Origin: Meconema thalassinum
Taxonomy: Eukaryota; Arthropoda; Insecta; Orthoptera; Tettigoniidae
Direction of reading: 5' to 3'
Assembly (NCBI GenBank): GCA_946902985.2
Contig: OX336391.1
Coordinates: 75,307,947 to 75,371,946 of the forward strand
Length of the DNA stretch: 64,000 nt
Part shown: in pieces, positions 1-12,822 of the stretch
Numbering within the stretch: the first letter of the stretch is position 1
Layout of the letters: each line of letters opens with the position of its first letter
Notes under the pieces: generated by a model
Database searches by the model: none
Told to the model about the DNA's origin: nothing
Seen by the model: only the letters and a program-made list of their open reading frames with translations
Translations under genes and position numbers: made by a program

Positions 1-2
1 GC

Positions 3-221
3 CGTCATGATGTTAAATTCCAAATTGGGGACAAAGTTTTGTGTCGTTTACATCCTTTGAGTGACGCTACCAAACAAATTTCCAGTAAGCTGTGCTTACG
101 TTGGTCAACTCCCAAGACTATTTCACGCTTTTTAAATCCTGTCTCAGTCGAGTTGGTGGACGATCACGATAATGCAGTGACTTCGGCCCACGTCACGCAG
201 TTAAAAAAATTTGTCAAATGA
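3..221 (+). CDS. Ty3/Gypsy Pol, C-terminal end of integrase (partial)
   Basis: The open frame enters from the left edge and ends at a TGA at 219-221. It encodes the small beta-rich domain after the integrase core, recognisable by a GDKVLCRLHP segment followed by a hydrophobic strand pattern (FLNPVSVELVDD) and the terminal AHVTQLKKF. In Ty3/Gypsy integrases this is the GD-x-V-L-x-R...HVSQLK tail, which binds DNA ends during insertion. Only about 72 codons are visible; reverse transcriptase, RNase H and the DDE core lie outside. No env-like frame follows. The matching 5' LTR would be left of the window and no copy of it is found here. Family confident, clade not assigned. Confidence 0.75.
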   Translation, partial: RHDVKFQIGDKVLCRLHPLSDATKQISSKLCLRWSTPKTISRFLNPVSVELVDDHDNAVTSAHVTQLKKFVK

Positions 222-1444
222 TCTTGTGAATTTCGCCTCGCTATAATGTTGTGTTTTTGTTTTCCTTTTATTCTAATTGGATGCCCGAGCTCCTTAATAG
301 CCAACCTAGCATGTGAGCCTATTCTGATCTTAATTCGTGTGCTTCCTTTTCATTTATTCCTGTGACAAGACAGGAGACACCCGTGGCCTTTTTCTCGTAC
401 GCGAGTGTGTCGTGTATACTTGACATCTCTGTCAAACTATATCTTTGCCTGAGGCCGTCAGCATATACCTGGTCGGTCACTATTTGCAAACCACCCCTAC
501 TCCTCTTTTGCACTGCCCCTCGGCTTAACTCCTATTGTTCGGCGACAGACAAGGACCCTTCAACACTTCCTGTTTGACCTTGTAGGAACTTGGTATTTAT
601 TTTACATTTATTCATGTAATTGACTTTTTGTGTCATGGTTTTGAGATATCATGCACCTTAGTGTCATCTTGATTTTGATATTTATTGTGAAGTCATATAT
701 TTTGTTAGGTTTTAAATTGTCAAGTGTTCTCAGCATATCGTGTATTGTCTAGCAACCATCCAGAGGGTTGGCGAGTAACAACAAACAACCTTTGTGTACC
801 TGGGCTAACACAGCTGAGGGTCTTCTCGGAACTCGTTAACGGACCAGTCACCCTTCACTGGGTCTATACATGGCTTTATTTTTCAGCAGCTGAAAAGGAG
901 AGTACTTTCCCTTTCGAAGACATTATGACACTATTGCATATTCCTCGTTGACGCAACGAACGGTCCTATATACAGGGTGTCCCAAATGTATTTTTTTTTA
1001 AATGTGATCACGATTTAACTTTGTCTATCTTTTCTCATCAGAGGCTGGAGAGATTTGCAGTCCCGAGGTAACGTCCATCTTGAAGATTTCGACATCCGCA
1101 TCATCATGAACTAGCAAGAACAATGATCACTATTTAATATATGAACTAACTGTATTTCTTTTTGAACGCAGTACTTTTGACGTTAGTGGCTAGTGTTGAC
1201 GAGCAATGAAGGGGGTACCACCTTCATTTCACGGTCAGATTAGTCAACTGTTCATTTTTTTTTGTATTCTCCTAGAGGTCCTTAGTACCCAATTTTTTTT
1301 AGTATTCAATTTTTTTCCCCCTTTACATTTTTTTCCTCTCTTTTTGTACGAAAAAAGAAATTTCCATGGCCAGGAAAATTCCTTTTTTTCTGTGAGAGCA
1401 GGGGAATTTTGAACCGTTTTTATCAGGTTCATTATTTTTTGTCA

Positions 1445-1477
<33 letters not shown>

Positions 1478-1490
1478 CATCATCATTTCC
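1445..1490. repeat. (TTA)n microsatellite with TCA variants
   Basis: About 46 bases of uninterrupted ATT/TTA triplets that grade into TCA triplets at the right end. Simple slippage repeat. Confidence 0.9.
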
Positions 1491-2499
1491 TTCATGTCGC
1501 ATTATTGTGACATACGTTTCTCTGTCTCACCTACTGCGTTCAAACTTTGTAATTCTGCGTAAATGTTTCGTCAGATGGTGAAACTTTTCACCCCTACTGA
1601 CACTGTGTTACCATTGGTTGAAGCATGACTTGTTACTAAGCTTTGCTTCTCCCATTGGCCCCCTTTATGTTCTGGAGAGGGGGAGTTCTACGACTTATTT
1701 TTCCCGAGCGGCGTTACTGCGTTCCTTTTAGAGAAGGTGGCTTCCTTCCATTTCTGACCATCATGTGAAACGGTCACAGCCTAGGTGTGTCGGGCTTTTC
1801 GCCCGTGCCCAACGCAACTAAACGTAAGTACGATTCGATCACTTGGTTTTATCTGGCATGCTATCATTTTTGAATTTCAGTTTATCAATTTCCCTTTCTT
1901 ATGATGATGTGAATTCGGTCCATGAACCCAAGTCCCTTCGCCTTTGTTTACGTTAGTTTAGCGAAGCCTCTGTGTTTATTTGTCATCCCTACCTTTCATG
2001 TAATCGGTTTTATTTTTACTCAAATCTCTCAGGTCTGAAATATATGCTACTTTTCTGCGAGGCTTACCAACGCTCTGTATTACGTCACAAATTGATGTGC
2101 ACTCTTTCGAGGTATCTTTCATTTGATTGTCGTATCAGAGTTTGTTTTTTGGGTCAAGGTATCATTGGAGTAACGGAGCCATGTCTCATTTCGCCTCCTA
2201 TTTGATCCTTCCCTCTGTTTTAGGAAAAGTGTGTGAGCGATGGTCTTTGTGTTAGTCACTGTCCATTCGTCATGCCTTAATTCCTTTGTTTCTTCGTATG
2301 TCGTTATATTTTAGACATAACTACCTCTACGTAAGCCTATATTTTCCTACAAAGCATATTTCTTAGCTGATCGATTTTTCCTTTCATTTACTGTCCCGGT
2401 AATGTCAATTAATTTAATGTAATACTCATTTTCCTTTATTTTTATGTGTTAATTTTGTGTTGTTTCCTCTGGCTTCGTTATATTACGTAACTCCGTGTC

Positions 2500-2580
2500 A
2501 TCCCCCCCCCCTCTCCCACCCCCACCCCCGTTTCCTACATACGCACCCTTCTCATCCCCACCCCCCCCCCCCTTACCCCA
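2500..2580. repeat. C-rich polypyrimidine tract
   Basis: Runs of 5-12 cytosines broken by T or A. The glycine-rich minus-strand ORF across it is a by-product of this low-complexity composition. It is a possible G-quadruplex former on the minus strand. Confidence 0.85.
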
Positions 2581-3410
2581 TGATTTCACAACATCATGAG
2601 CTTTTTGGAAGTCTGTTCTTGGCAAGGGCATTCTAGTCCAGGTCATCCTCGTAAGTAGAGGTGTTCTCTTATTCGACTCATCCATACTCTCTATCTTTTT
2701 CGTTTTTTGTTTTTGTTTTTGTATTTTAAATTTTAGTTATCGAGTCACGCTTACGGTTTAGTTGCACATTGATTGTAAGTACATTTTAATTAATCTTGTT
2801 TCATCTTTGTTAGTGCTTAAGTTCATTTATACACTTTTCTCTTGAGATTGTTTTTGTGTGCTCCTTTCTTAGGTACCATCTTTAATCATTAATTTTATTT
2901 TATTTGTTATTAAGCGATTTTATACCTCTTCACGTTACCTTTCATTTTGTGTTTAGATATATCCTTACTCTTATGCGCACCTGTTTTAGTTTACTTTAAA
3001 TACAATAGTAAATAGTTCACTTGGTTTCGTCCTCTTTCATTTGTAATTTTAAGTTCCCTCATCTCTCGTCCGATTTCGTCGGTCTTGGCTTCGCACTGTA
3101 ACGCAGTCACGACCTTCACGCTTCTGGGTTCCTCGATCAATTAGATAATTTCAATTCCGCTTTTGATTTGTTTTAAACAATTCATTCGATTCCTTTTTTG
3201 GAAAGTATCTTTCTTTCGATCCGGAATCTTGGGCCCAGCACGCATCGAAAGAGACATCCTTTCCCCGCTCCTTAGCGATCCTGTTTAAGGTGTTGTTTTC
3301 ACTTCTACTGTATTTCCTCACGCCTCTGCTATTTTGTTTAACGTAAAAGCACAAGCGGTGCAGTATGTATTGGTCAGAAATAATCTGAAATAATATGATC
3401 TATTGTTGTG

Positions 3411-4150
3411 CCAATTTTGAATGAAATCCATTAGTTAGTATAGAAGTTACATGCATGTTAAAATTGGACCTATCAGCAGGCTTAGAATCATGTTGGCAGC
3501 ACTGACGTATATTAGTTACTCCAAATTCGTCTAGAATGCCAGGTACTATACGTGTGCAAAGTTTAGAGCTATTGGCTTGCATAATTTCTGATATATTGAT
3601 ATTAGGGTAACAAAAATAGGGACAGCACATATTAACAGTTGGCAGCCCTGGTTGCTCCTTAGAATACGCATAGTCATATCTGTTATGGTACACATAGCAT
3701 ATGCGTAATTTGGTTGAAATCCAAATGATAGTATGGAAGTTACATGTATTTAAAGTTGGACCTGTCGGCAGGCTTAGAATCATGTTGGTAGCACTGACGT
3801 ATATAAGTTACTCCAAATTAATATAGAATGTCAGGTACTATACGTGTGCATAGTTTAAAGCTGTCGGCTTGCATACTTTCTGATATATTGGTATTTGGAT
3901 AAAATAAATTAGGAGCATTTATTAACAGTTGGCAGCCCTGGTAGGTCTTAAGAATACGCTCAGTCATATCTGGTTATGTACACCTACAACATACGAAATT
4001 TGGTTGAATTCCAATTGATAGTGTAGAAGTTATATGCATTTAAAAATTGGACCTATCAGGAGGCTTATAATCATTTTGGCAACACTGCCATGTTTGGCCT
4101 CCTGGAAATTCAACTGAAATATTATGATCTGTACGTGTGCCAATTTTGAA
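3411..4150. repeat. Diverged tandem repeat, ~292-bp period, about 2.5 copies
   Basis: Units start near 3411, 3711 and 4001. Each begins with a TTGAAATCCA-like stretch followed by TTACATG, TTGGACCTATC, GGCTTAGAATCATGTTGGCA, CACTGACGTATAT, GGTACTATACGTGTGCA and AACAGTTGGCAGCCCTGG. Copies differ by substitutions and small indels, so the duplication is old. It leads into an ACAC/CAGA tail at 4330-4400, which suggests the internal repeats of a dispersed element rather than a satellite. Confidence 0.8.
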
Positions 4151-4326
4151 ATAGCTCCCATTCATACTTTCCAAGATGTCCAACATGGAGCTCAAATCTC
4201 AATTGCGATTTTTTAGCAGTTGGTAGCACTGACATCATTTTCAAATATGGCCGTGAGATATTCAGGTATAGATCTTTACTCCTACCAAATTTTGTTTCGA
4301 TTGCTGCAGCCGTTTAGGAGTTGATA

Positions 4327-4405
4327 GGGGGACACACACACAGTCAGACAGACAGACAGAAGGACAGACAAACATACAGAAGGACAGACAGACAGACACA
4401 CATTT
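4327..4405 (+). repeat. (ACAC)/(CAGA)n tail of a dispersed element
   Basis: A simple repeat of ACAC, CAGA and GGACAGA follows the phrase GCTGCAGCCGTTTAGGAG. This head-plus-tail arrangement is common at the ends of interspersed elements in insects. A related phrase in opposite orientation (CTAAACGGCAGGAGCGATTT) starts the array at 41440, so the two loci probably belong to one superfamily. Class not assigned. Confidence 0.55.
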
Positions 4406-6580
4406 GCCCGATCTCAGAATTCTACTTTTTCCTCATTTTTGCAAAATGTGTTAAGTAGGCTAATAAAACATCTAACCTCTGCTGCGATGTTTGAAATGAT
4501 ACGACGTAGGTTTATCCACCAATCTTACTGTGTATGGGTTCGTTCCTCTGGAACTTCACGTAGAAATTGGACTCACGAAAATGTCAAATAAAGAGAACAA
4601 AAATGTTTCAGCGACTTTCGGCTGAGAAATGATACTATAATAAAGCTCTATCGACTTAAAATAAGGGACCTAACTACAGGGTGTGCCCTAATCTATCAGA
4701 AGCCTACAACTTCTGATATAAAGATGTCGTTTTCATGACATAAAATCACAGCTCCTTGCTGGCTTATAAATACACTGGAAAAATCATTTGAATGTGCACC
4801 TGCCGTATAGGACACGGACTGTGGTGACTAACTGAAAGATTGTCCCAGTGCCAAGAAGAAAATATGTACATTCCTACCTAAGTGGTCAAATTATCGAGTC
4901 GTTTCGGCTAAAAATACATTCAAAGTATATATCAACCTGGACAAACCTCGTACATGAACAATACAGGACTCACGATTACTTCATAGGTAGATCACCTTCC
5001 AGAACTCCCATTGGAAGGGATAATATGCTTCCAGGGTTCCAAGCATATTCCTGGTTAAGGCTATGGGTTTCGGCCTGTCCTTGTGGTCCTTGGTTCTCTT
5101 CTCGTACATGGCTTGTACCTGGTGGTGTTGGTTGGACAATTCCAAGGTGGCGGTTTATTTCATCGGTGTTTCCCTCACATTAGGAATTACACCATCACGA
5201 CGCTCTCAAAATAAAGTCGAAAAATCACCAGCGCGTGGTGAATTAACGTAGGCATCGTGGTTATTAAATACACTGATTCTATGTGAAATATGAATATATA
5301 AATGCACACTGGCTTTAATAATTGCAGGTGATCAAATACTCTGCTTTTACCTGCCACAGACTCTAGTCATACCATACACGTGCTATTGTTCACTGATTTT
5401 ACGCTATGTCAAATCGCTGTAAATCTGAACAATCACTTTATCATAGTTGATTTTTGAGGTAGCACACACTGGGCTATATGACGTGGTTGTAGCCTAAATA
5501 TTTCACGTGTGCCTGAATATTTCACGTCTGCCTTTCAGACGGTCCTCGTGGTTGGTGAAAAAAATACGTCGAATTCACTCAATGGAATTTCAACTTTCAC
5601 AATAACTTAGCACTGGCCTTGCATGGCTGAAATAATACTTTTCGTGCGCTTAACTCGTAATACGCAGCTCGATGGCTGTAGATTGTAGTCCTCCCAATTA
5701 TGGGGTATGCACTCGCCAAAAATGGCCTTCGTCTTAATGACGGACAATCGACACAATACGTCCTGCCTCAGCGGACTATCAAAACGGTGTGTCTGTGCGG
5801 AGCACGGCTTCCTGGTTTGAGGAAGTAGTTGAGTCGATTAGCGACTATTTACATTGTCCTCCGCGTGTCTGCGGTGAAAAATTCCTTTACCATAAAATGA
5901 TTTACCATTTCCAAAAGGCATAGAAGATGGTAACTTGTACAGAATTAATTATTATATGATCCTGAGATATGTGGCATTAAAATAGTAAGTAATTTATCTC
6001 TGGGAAGAAAATAAGCTGTCCTCTCCGAAGTTAAAGTAGCGGATTGTTCATGAGGAAGCTTCAGGGTGTCTTCTGTCAAACTGAGCATGTGAAGTAAGTA
6101 TGCTCTCAAAGAAATATTTGATACATGAGCCTAGGTGGGCTCAATATGAATATACGGTTCCAGCATTAAGAACGATCCCTTTAAATAAATCTTGATTTTA
6201 ACCAAACATGCTTATCTATTTTAAACATCTGGTTCTCAGTCCGAGATGGCCCTCCTCATTAGCAAGTCTTATCTTAAATCTGCTCGTACCCTGTGGACAC
6301 TCGTCGCATACATGTCATTAACCCAGAGTGTTTACCAAATATCTCGAGCCTGCACAACTGCAGCTCAAGACCGCATAATCATCACGTCTACTCCACCTAA
6401 CATGTGTCACCAAAAATACAAATAGTCTCCATAATTCACCCAGGAATTACAAGACTCGTCGGGAATCGATCAGTGCTTCCGCAGAGTACAGCTGTCGTCC
6501 AAAAATGATGCAGACAGGAGCTATGTTACCTTGCCAGTTTTCACCGCGCAATAAACCGACAGCAGTGGCTACGCTCGCTA
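4406..6580. other. Non-coding, nothing recognised
   Basis: AT-rich DNA with only short ORFs lacking recognisable motifs. A 111-codon frame at 4848-5183 starts with an alternative codon and shows no domain. A TACAGGGTGTGCCC motif at about 4676 resembles the one near 973. Confidence 0.5.
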
Positions 6581-6584
6581 AAGC

Positions 6585-6872
6585 GCAGCGTTAGGGCATA
6601 GGGCCAAGCTCTCTGCTGACTCGGTAGACGCGTGGGTTCGAGCCCCACCGTCGGCTGTCCTTGAAATGGTTTTCCGTGGTTTCCCCATTTTCAACACCAG
6701 GCAAATGCTGGGACGGTACCTACTGACAGGCCACGGCCGCTTCCTTCCACATCCTTGCCCAATTTCATTCACCTTCATCAATTCCATCTCTCATCCCGAC
6801 GCGCAGGTCGCCCACGGGCGTCGCCTAAAAAGACCTGCACTTGGCCTCTCAGGAGGCCACACGAAAAAAAAA
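6585..6872 (+). mobile_element. tRNA-derived SINE, full-length-like copy
   Basis: The head carries a pol III box B (GGGTTCGAGCCCC, about 6632-6644). The body has GGTTTTCCGTGGTTTCCCC, the CCAGGCAAATGCTGGGACGGTACC hairpin region, GGCCACGGCCGCTTCCTTCC, and an A-rich tail at 6862-6872. I recall this body from abundant SINEs of several insect orders. A diverged minus-strand copy lies at 52418-52570. Target duplications were not determined. Confidence 0.75.
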
Positions 6873-9460
6873 ACGCGCAATAAATTCACGCATATGACAC
6901 CAACCACAGACTGCTTGGGTATGACTCACCTCCAATCATATCCACACAACTTGACGCAGCAGATTCAAGATTTATCAGAAAGATTTCAAGACTTTCTTTA
7001 ATTAACATCATTAACTTCTTACATAGAGAACTTATGGTTCCCCGCAAATCGTTGCAACAAGGCAAACTCAAAATAGCTTGTTTAATTAAATTAGCAACAC
7101 AAAATGACTCCTTTCCCGCCCCCAATATCTATCATTATTTTAACTTTAATCCAGCTCCATTTATCACTGAACCCCCAATCCTTGTTCTAGCGAATCGAAA
7201 AATATCGCACACAACTTGTACTCGCATAGTACATGAAAATTAACTTACGATAATAAAATGCACATATTAAACCAGTAGTCTCAGTGCATTACTAATAAAT
7301 TGAGTGTCGGAAACACAAAGAAAAATCAAAATTACACATAAACGCACAAGAAAATATATGCACACTGTTCCCATAAACCAAGCTATCTACGGTTAATTGA
7401 ATAAATCAATTTGGTACGTATCTATTCTGCAAAATCACTCAGCTCACATCACCCTGCATGGATTTCTACTCGTTCATGGACATCGTATGAGTAGAAAGCA
7501 TGGTCTTCCTTCCAAAAGTCGGCCTTGTACCATACATCTTGAAGCTTCTGAGTATGAAAATTGTTCAATTATTAAACCGTATAATACACTTCCTATTCCC
7601 TACTAAAATTGCAATGAGCTACTTATTTCACTCACAAGTCCTGAGCAATTTTATTCGACGACTATTGCCCTAAATAACAGCATAATAGCTTCTAAGTTCA
7701 CACGCATACTTATGGGCTTTCAACTTGAATAAAAACATGGCAGATAAAATTAAAGTGTTGAGAATTGTTATTACTCTGCCAGACAAACGTCTAAATTCAA
7801 ACAGTTTATAAGTTCAACTCCGCAAATTTTCAAAGTATAATAAGTCTCTTGAGACATAAATAATGACAGTCGCCTCCCCAGAGACTCAAAGTAAAAGGCA
7901 CATTGTATCCCTCGAGACACGCAAAATAAGAACAACTATAACTAGCTGAGTAGCAGTATTTGTATGAAATCGGAACAAATCTAGTGGTGGGGACACTCAG
8001 AATAAAATAACATCGAAGTAAATGGACTACAGACATGAGAGTTATGTCAAATTGCTTGTTTTATCGCGCAGGGTAAGGCTCGGGTGTTCGAAACTCAGAT
8101 CGATCGTAGATTAATCCAGGATCATATTCCCTCCAAATCTGACATCAAGCTAACTTCGCGGGCTCCACGGCGTCCCTCCTTCTGATTCGTTGGTTTATTT
8201 CCAATTTTTTCGATAAAAAGTTTGACTCCCCGCAGTGGGTATAACTGCGAATGCTTCATATTCCTCTCAAGACATCAACCCTCTCTCTTCTTCACAGCCG
8301 AACAATGGCACAGCTATCCTCTACGTCACGAAACAACGCCATGCTTCCAGAACATTGACCCAAGAGGTAACGCTATAACCTAGCCTTTTCCTAGAAGTCG
8401 TAAATGCCAGACTCAGAATATTCCCTTGTTTCACCAAGTTCTATGCGTCTTAATCCTTCCGTTCCCCGCTTGATCTGCACCTGCTTATTTTAAAATATTG
8501 CAATAACTTCAGCTTAGCTCTAATATTCTTTCCACAGCATAAAATGAAAATATGAAACATTATTATATGAGCATCATATAATAAGGGTTCACTATATGTA
8601 GCAACCATATCGAAGATCAATTACAACTAATCTTCAGGGGTCATTTGTATTTCCCTTTTTGGAATTAGTGCTTACAAGATAAGTTTATTGCAGTAATTTC
8701 TGTGAAAACAATGACAAGCTGGTTTTATGGTATGCATAATTAAATTTACCATCTTCTTAGGCCAACTAAGGATGGACCATCTCGTGTGTGATGTTTAACG
8801 GTTGCCCTGTTCTTGAGGCGGATTACTCATTGTTCTTAATGTTCCATTGAAAGATACAATTGGCATTTCAGACGGAACCAGCCGGACAAATCATCCCTTG
8901 TGGAGCATGGTATTATTATATTATTATTATTATTATTATTAGTGGCAGATGACCTCTGTGTTCCGCCACCTTAAACAGCAATAACTAAGGTAGCAAAAGT
9001 GTCTTTTATCGCCGCATAGTGCTGAAGGATAAGGATCAGAATAAATGACAGTACATTTGAAAGCACCAACGCCTATTGTTTCTGATATCCGTTTGTGCTG
9101 CACCAACACCAACACACTTATACAGAGGCATAATATTTTCATGATGATAACTGTTTTAAGGGGCCGAAGAAATCTCTTTGCACTAATTACTCCCCATGAC
9201 TCCAACTTATAAGCAACGCAAGATTAACTATTTTTGTAATTATGCACCAGAACGTGGGTAGGGACTACGTGATGCAGCCCGCATTGCCAACCAACAATAG
9301 ACTTATTAAAATATTCTTACAGTTACACTATACTACGGACATGAATGGTTCTAAGGCCTTAAAACGTAGTTTTGAAGTTCATTTTGTCTGTTATTGTAAA
9401 TGTAAGGTATGGAGAGTGTTGTCCAAAATATGAAGTGGACAGTGTTACGAGCAGGGTTTC
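6873..9460. other. Non-coding AT-rich DNA, nothing recognised
   Basis: No frame with domain similarity. Contains a (TTA)n run at about 8913-8941. Short ORFs in all frames look random in composition. Confidence 0.5.
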
Positions 9461-9464
9461 AAAG

Positions 9465-9800
9465 GGTCTGTCTGTTAGGTAGTCAGCCCGAAGGCTGGTT
9501 GGATCCTCAAAAAGTACCGCCGTTACGTTATGTGGGTAGATACCCACAAGAACCCAAGGCAGCGCTATTGTGAGGCGTTCTAGGCAAGAAGAGGAGTGAG
9601 GTAGTTTACCATTGCTTTCCTCACTGAGTCAGAACAGTAGTCCTAACCCTATGAGTTGAACCTTTCACAGCATTCACAGGCACTGACTGTGCCCCGAATG
9701 CCATTACTAAGCACCACCCATACCTCAGTAGCTTCCATATAATTACAGCCATGAGTGAGACTGAGACATCGGTGAAAAGCCACCTTTTACTCTAGCCTGT
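9465..9800 (+). mobile_element. SINE-like dispersed repeat
   Basis: Contains GGTTGGATCCTCAA, GAGGAGTGAGGTAGTTTACCATTGCTTTCCTCACTGAG, GCCATTACTAAGCACCACCCATACCTCAG and CTTCCATATAATTACAGCC in order. I remember this set of blocks as a high-copy insect repeat. No long ORF. Boundaries are approximate because no second copy is in the window. Confidence 0.55.
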
Positions 9801-9854
9801 GCCAACTGACAAATGCAAAAGTACTGTATTCATCAAGAGATGCCGAACAGGCAA

Positions 9855-10222
9855 GAGTAAGTGTGTAAAATTCGGTGCAATTAGGTGAAACGGTGTAGAT
9901 TTGTGCCAAAACGCAGGGAATTGAATGGAATGTCTGAAATTTTAAGTAGACAGTGTTACTTGTCGGGTTCCAAAGGGTAATTGCATAAAATTTGGATCAG
10001 TTCGGTAAAACGGTGTAGATTTGTGCCAAAGGGCATGAATGCAGGGAATGGAGAGGTTTGTCTGAAATTTAAAGCTGACAGTTTTACCTGCAGTTTTCCA
10101 AAGGGTAAATATACAAAATTTGGTTCAGATCGGTGGAACGGTGCAGATTTGTATAAATAACAGACCGACAAACTCACAGACAGACAGACACACGAACATT
10201 GAGCTTTATATATACAGATTCT
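9855..10222 (+). repeat. ~125-bp tandem units ending in a (CAGA)n/TATATA tail
   Basis: Three imperfect units share AAATTTGG(T/A)TCAG, CGGT(A/G)AAACGGTGTAGATTTGTGCCAAA and CCAAAGGGTAA. The last unit leads into CAGACAGACAGACACACGAACATTGAGCTTTATATATACAGAT. A CAGA run followed by TTTATATATAnAGAT is typical of the 3' ends of some insect LINE or Helitron-like elements. No coding sequence remains. Confidence 0.65.
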
Positions 10223-12822
10223 GTTGCACGTGATGTTAAATTTAAAGGTATTCAGAGGCTTATGAAGGCTGAATTTCATACATTTTTTTTCTCATTAATG
10301 TGTCCAATCCTGTCATAACAAGTTCCAAATGTACTTTGCGCGGGTTGTGGTATAGTAAACTTTCATTTTGCTTCTGTGATAGAATTTTTGAAACAGGGAA
10401 TGGTGAATCGTCACTACAGAAATTATACAAATTAGCCTGTCATCGGGAGTACGCTTGTTTGTCAGTAATTGGAACAGCATATTCAAGTCAATATCTGAAG
10501 GTATTTTGAAACTTATGACATGGAAATGTTAACGAGGTTCGCGGTCTTGGTCTGAGGACACATCCCATCCTCTCTACTTGTGGGTCTGAAGGGTAGCGAC
10601 AGATAGTCCCTTATCAATCGGGCATAATATACTGCTAGTAGAGGGTGAAAAGGGGAGGAAAGGAAATTAGAGAGTTTTCACTGTCTGTTCATGTATTGGT
10701 ACTCAACCCTGGAACCCATTGCTTGGCAAACCAGATTATTTTTTTAGCGCGATGCACTTTTCAGTTTTGAAGTTGTGGATAGAGTTTCTCTTTAAAGAAT
10801 GTCACTGATTAACAAGGTGAATTATTTCTGGGTTGAGAATTTGCATATTTTCAATGCTATTTCTCTCTTGAACATTGATGTAATTGCTTGAGGTTGAGAG
10901 TCTCTCAATATGAGCAGAGTTGGCCCATTGGACAGTTAGATACGAGGTTACAAAGTTCCCACGATGTCTCAAGTTATTGACTATGACAGAGTATAGATAA
11001 TAGAGTACATCCGCCGTTACGCTTAGCTAATAGTTGAACTTCTACATTTAGCATAGAATACGTCGGTAGTGAAACTGATGTTTGACGTCAAGAAAATACC
11101 TTGCCGGCAAGATACAAATATGGCAGATTTGATTACTTGCAAGAATTAAAAGAGCTTCATAGCTAGGTTAAAATAGTGTGTAACTTATCTTTGTATGTTG
11201 GTTGGCTGACTAACGGTGCTGATAGAGCAATTATCAATTCATGGCTTTCACAAAATGTCAGACGAGAGACGGAAGGAAGTTCCTTGTAGATAGACCGAGC
11301 GAGTCTGCTGGCTGCCCTTAGAAGAGTGACAAGTGAGAAGGCTCCCGACTAGCGAGGTGATCCAGAGGGAGAGAAGGAGAGCATAAGTGTCACAAACGTA
11401 CAAAAAATAAATCTTTAAAGCACACAAAATTCTTTTCTTGAGGCAGTGTCCAAATAATATAGAAGTGTGTAGGTTGCCATCTGTAGACGACGAGTCGAAC
11501 GTCCAAGCATCATAAGTCATCGGTGATAACACGTTCTTACGTTGACCACAGGAGATAGCGAGTTCAGCGAAATGCCGCGTGATGGCGCACTATGGAGAAG
11601 CTTGATGATTCTGTTGAAAGAGGGGTAATGAATCTCGTTCGCTAAAACATAGGCATGAGCAAAAGCACGAGAGGAGACCGAAAACATACATAAATCACTG
11701 TTAGTGGTTTCCACGGAATAAAAAGATACGAGAGCAAAAAACTAGAGAAAACCCAATATGGGTAGAAGCTACGTAAAGAGTGTATTCAAGGAATATACCA
11801 ATATAGATTTTCAGTTGAAGCGCAAAGGAAAGTTGGTGACTCTTGATACTTAGGAAGCAATATGGACCAAGCGGAGAAGATATATGACAGATTGGTTGAC
11901 TTAGGCTAACTTCATAATGCACGCAGTGGGAAGTCAATTTTGAAACCATTGTCCGGAGCGTGGAGCTATATTATGTACGAGCAACTTGGTTAATTCCTTC
12001 CGCAGAAAAGGGAAAATAGAAGCATTTGAATGTGGTGTTATTGGAGAATGTTGGCGATGTGGCGGCTAGATAGAGTAACAAATAAAGGGTAATAAGATGG
12101 CGAGTGGTAATGAAAAGAAGAGATTGGTAGGCTGGGCACCAGGAATAGCAAATGTTTAGCAGATATGGAAGCAAGAGAAAAGGACATATAGGCGTTAAAC
12201 AAGTTTAGATTATGTAAAATGAATTGCTTTAGTTGTATGGTTTAGTGGCGATATAAAGATGAATTATTTACCTTAACTATGGGAGAAATGTAGTGCAGCA
12301 TCGAAACTCACACATCAACGACAACAAACACAACAACAACAGTAATGTATTCACTCAGCATCTTAGCCCCATTGCGAAAGCTCATCTCAATTATGCGCAA
12401 GAAGAGACGCTATTACATAAGTATGCTCATCGGTAAACCATAGGCTAAGATTAGCAGGGATGCGAAGGGTGAAAACATATACACCTTGTCCTTTATTGCA
12501 TCCGGCATGTAGAAATCTAACGCCTTTGGATCGGAAGAATGTGGTGACTAAGAAACAATCCCAACAAACTCATGCTCACAGAGCTATCAATGACTCCAAA
12601 ACTTCCAACAGGACACACTATATTTTCTGTTAAATAGAAATTCAGTTGTAAAACATTCAGACTGTATGAAAAGCATATTCATGAGCGATGAATACGGAAT
12701 CAGCTCCAGATAATTCTTAAAGACTTATTTCCTGGTAGTGATATTAATGAAAGTTTCTCCAATTATAATTTCACTATAATTTCACTCTCTATACCTGGAC
12801 TATTATTTTACTTCCTATAATA
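10223..12822. other. Non-coding flank upstream of the zinc-finger ORF
   Basis: No supported gene. Several overlapping minus-strand ORFs of 60-95 codons at 11248-12174 reflect an A-rich plus strand and show no motif. Upstream exons of the zinc-finger gene could lie here but cannot be called by eye. Confidence 0.45.

Larger units (their letters stand above)
222..3410. other. T/C-rich non-coding stretch, probably 3' part of the Gypsy element and flank
   Basis: No supported gene. The plus strand is T- and C-rich with only short chance ORFs. A purine run at about 1673-1686 (GGAGAGGGGGAG) could be a polypurine tract, which would place a 3' LTR start just after it, but there is no partner LTR to confirm this. 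A short ACAGGGTGTCCC motif at about 973-985, typical of the ends of some insect DNA transposons, stands alone. Confidence 0.35.

Noticed and set aside
2449..2685. Glycine-rich minus-strand ORF of 78 codons.
   Set aside because: Produced by the C-rich tract; composition only.
4848..5183. 111-codon plus-strand ORF.
   Set aside because: Alternative start codon, no domain, tryptophan/serine-rich random composition, and no sign of conservation in the window.
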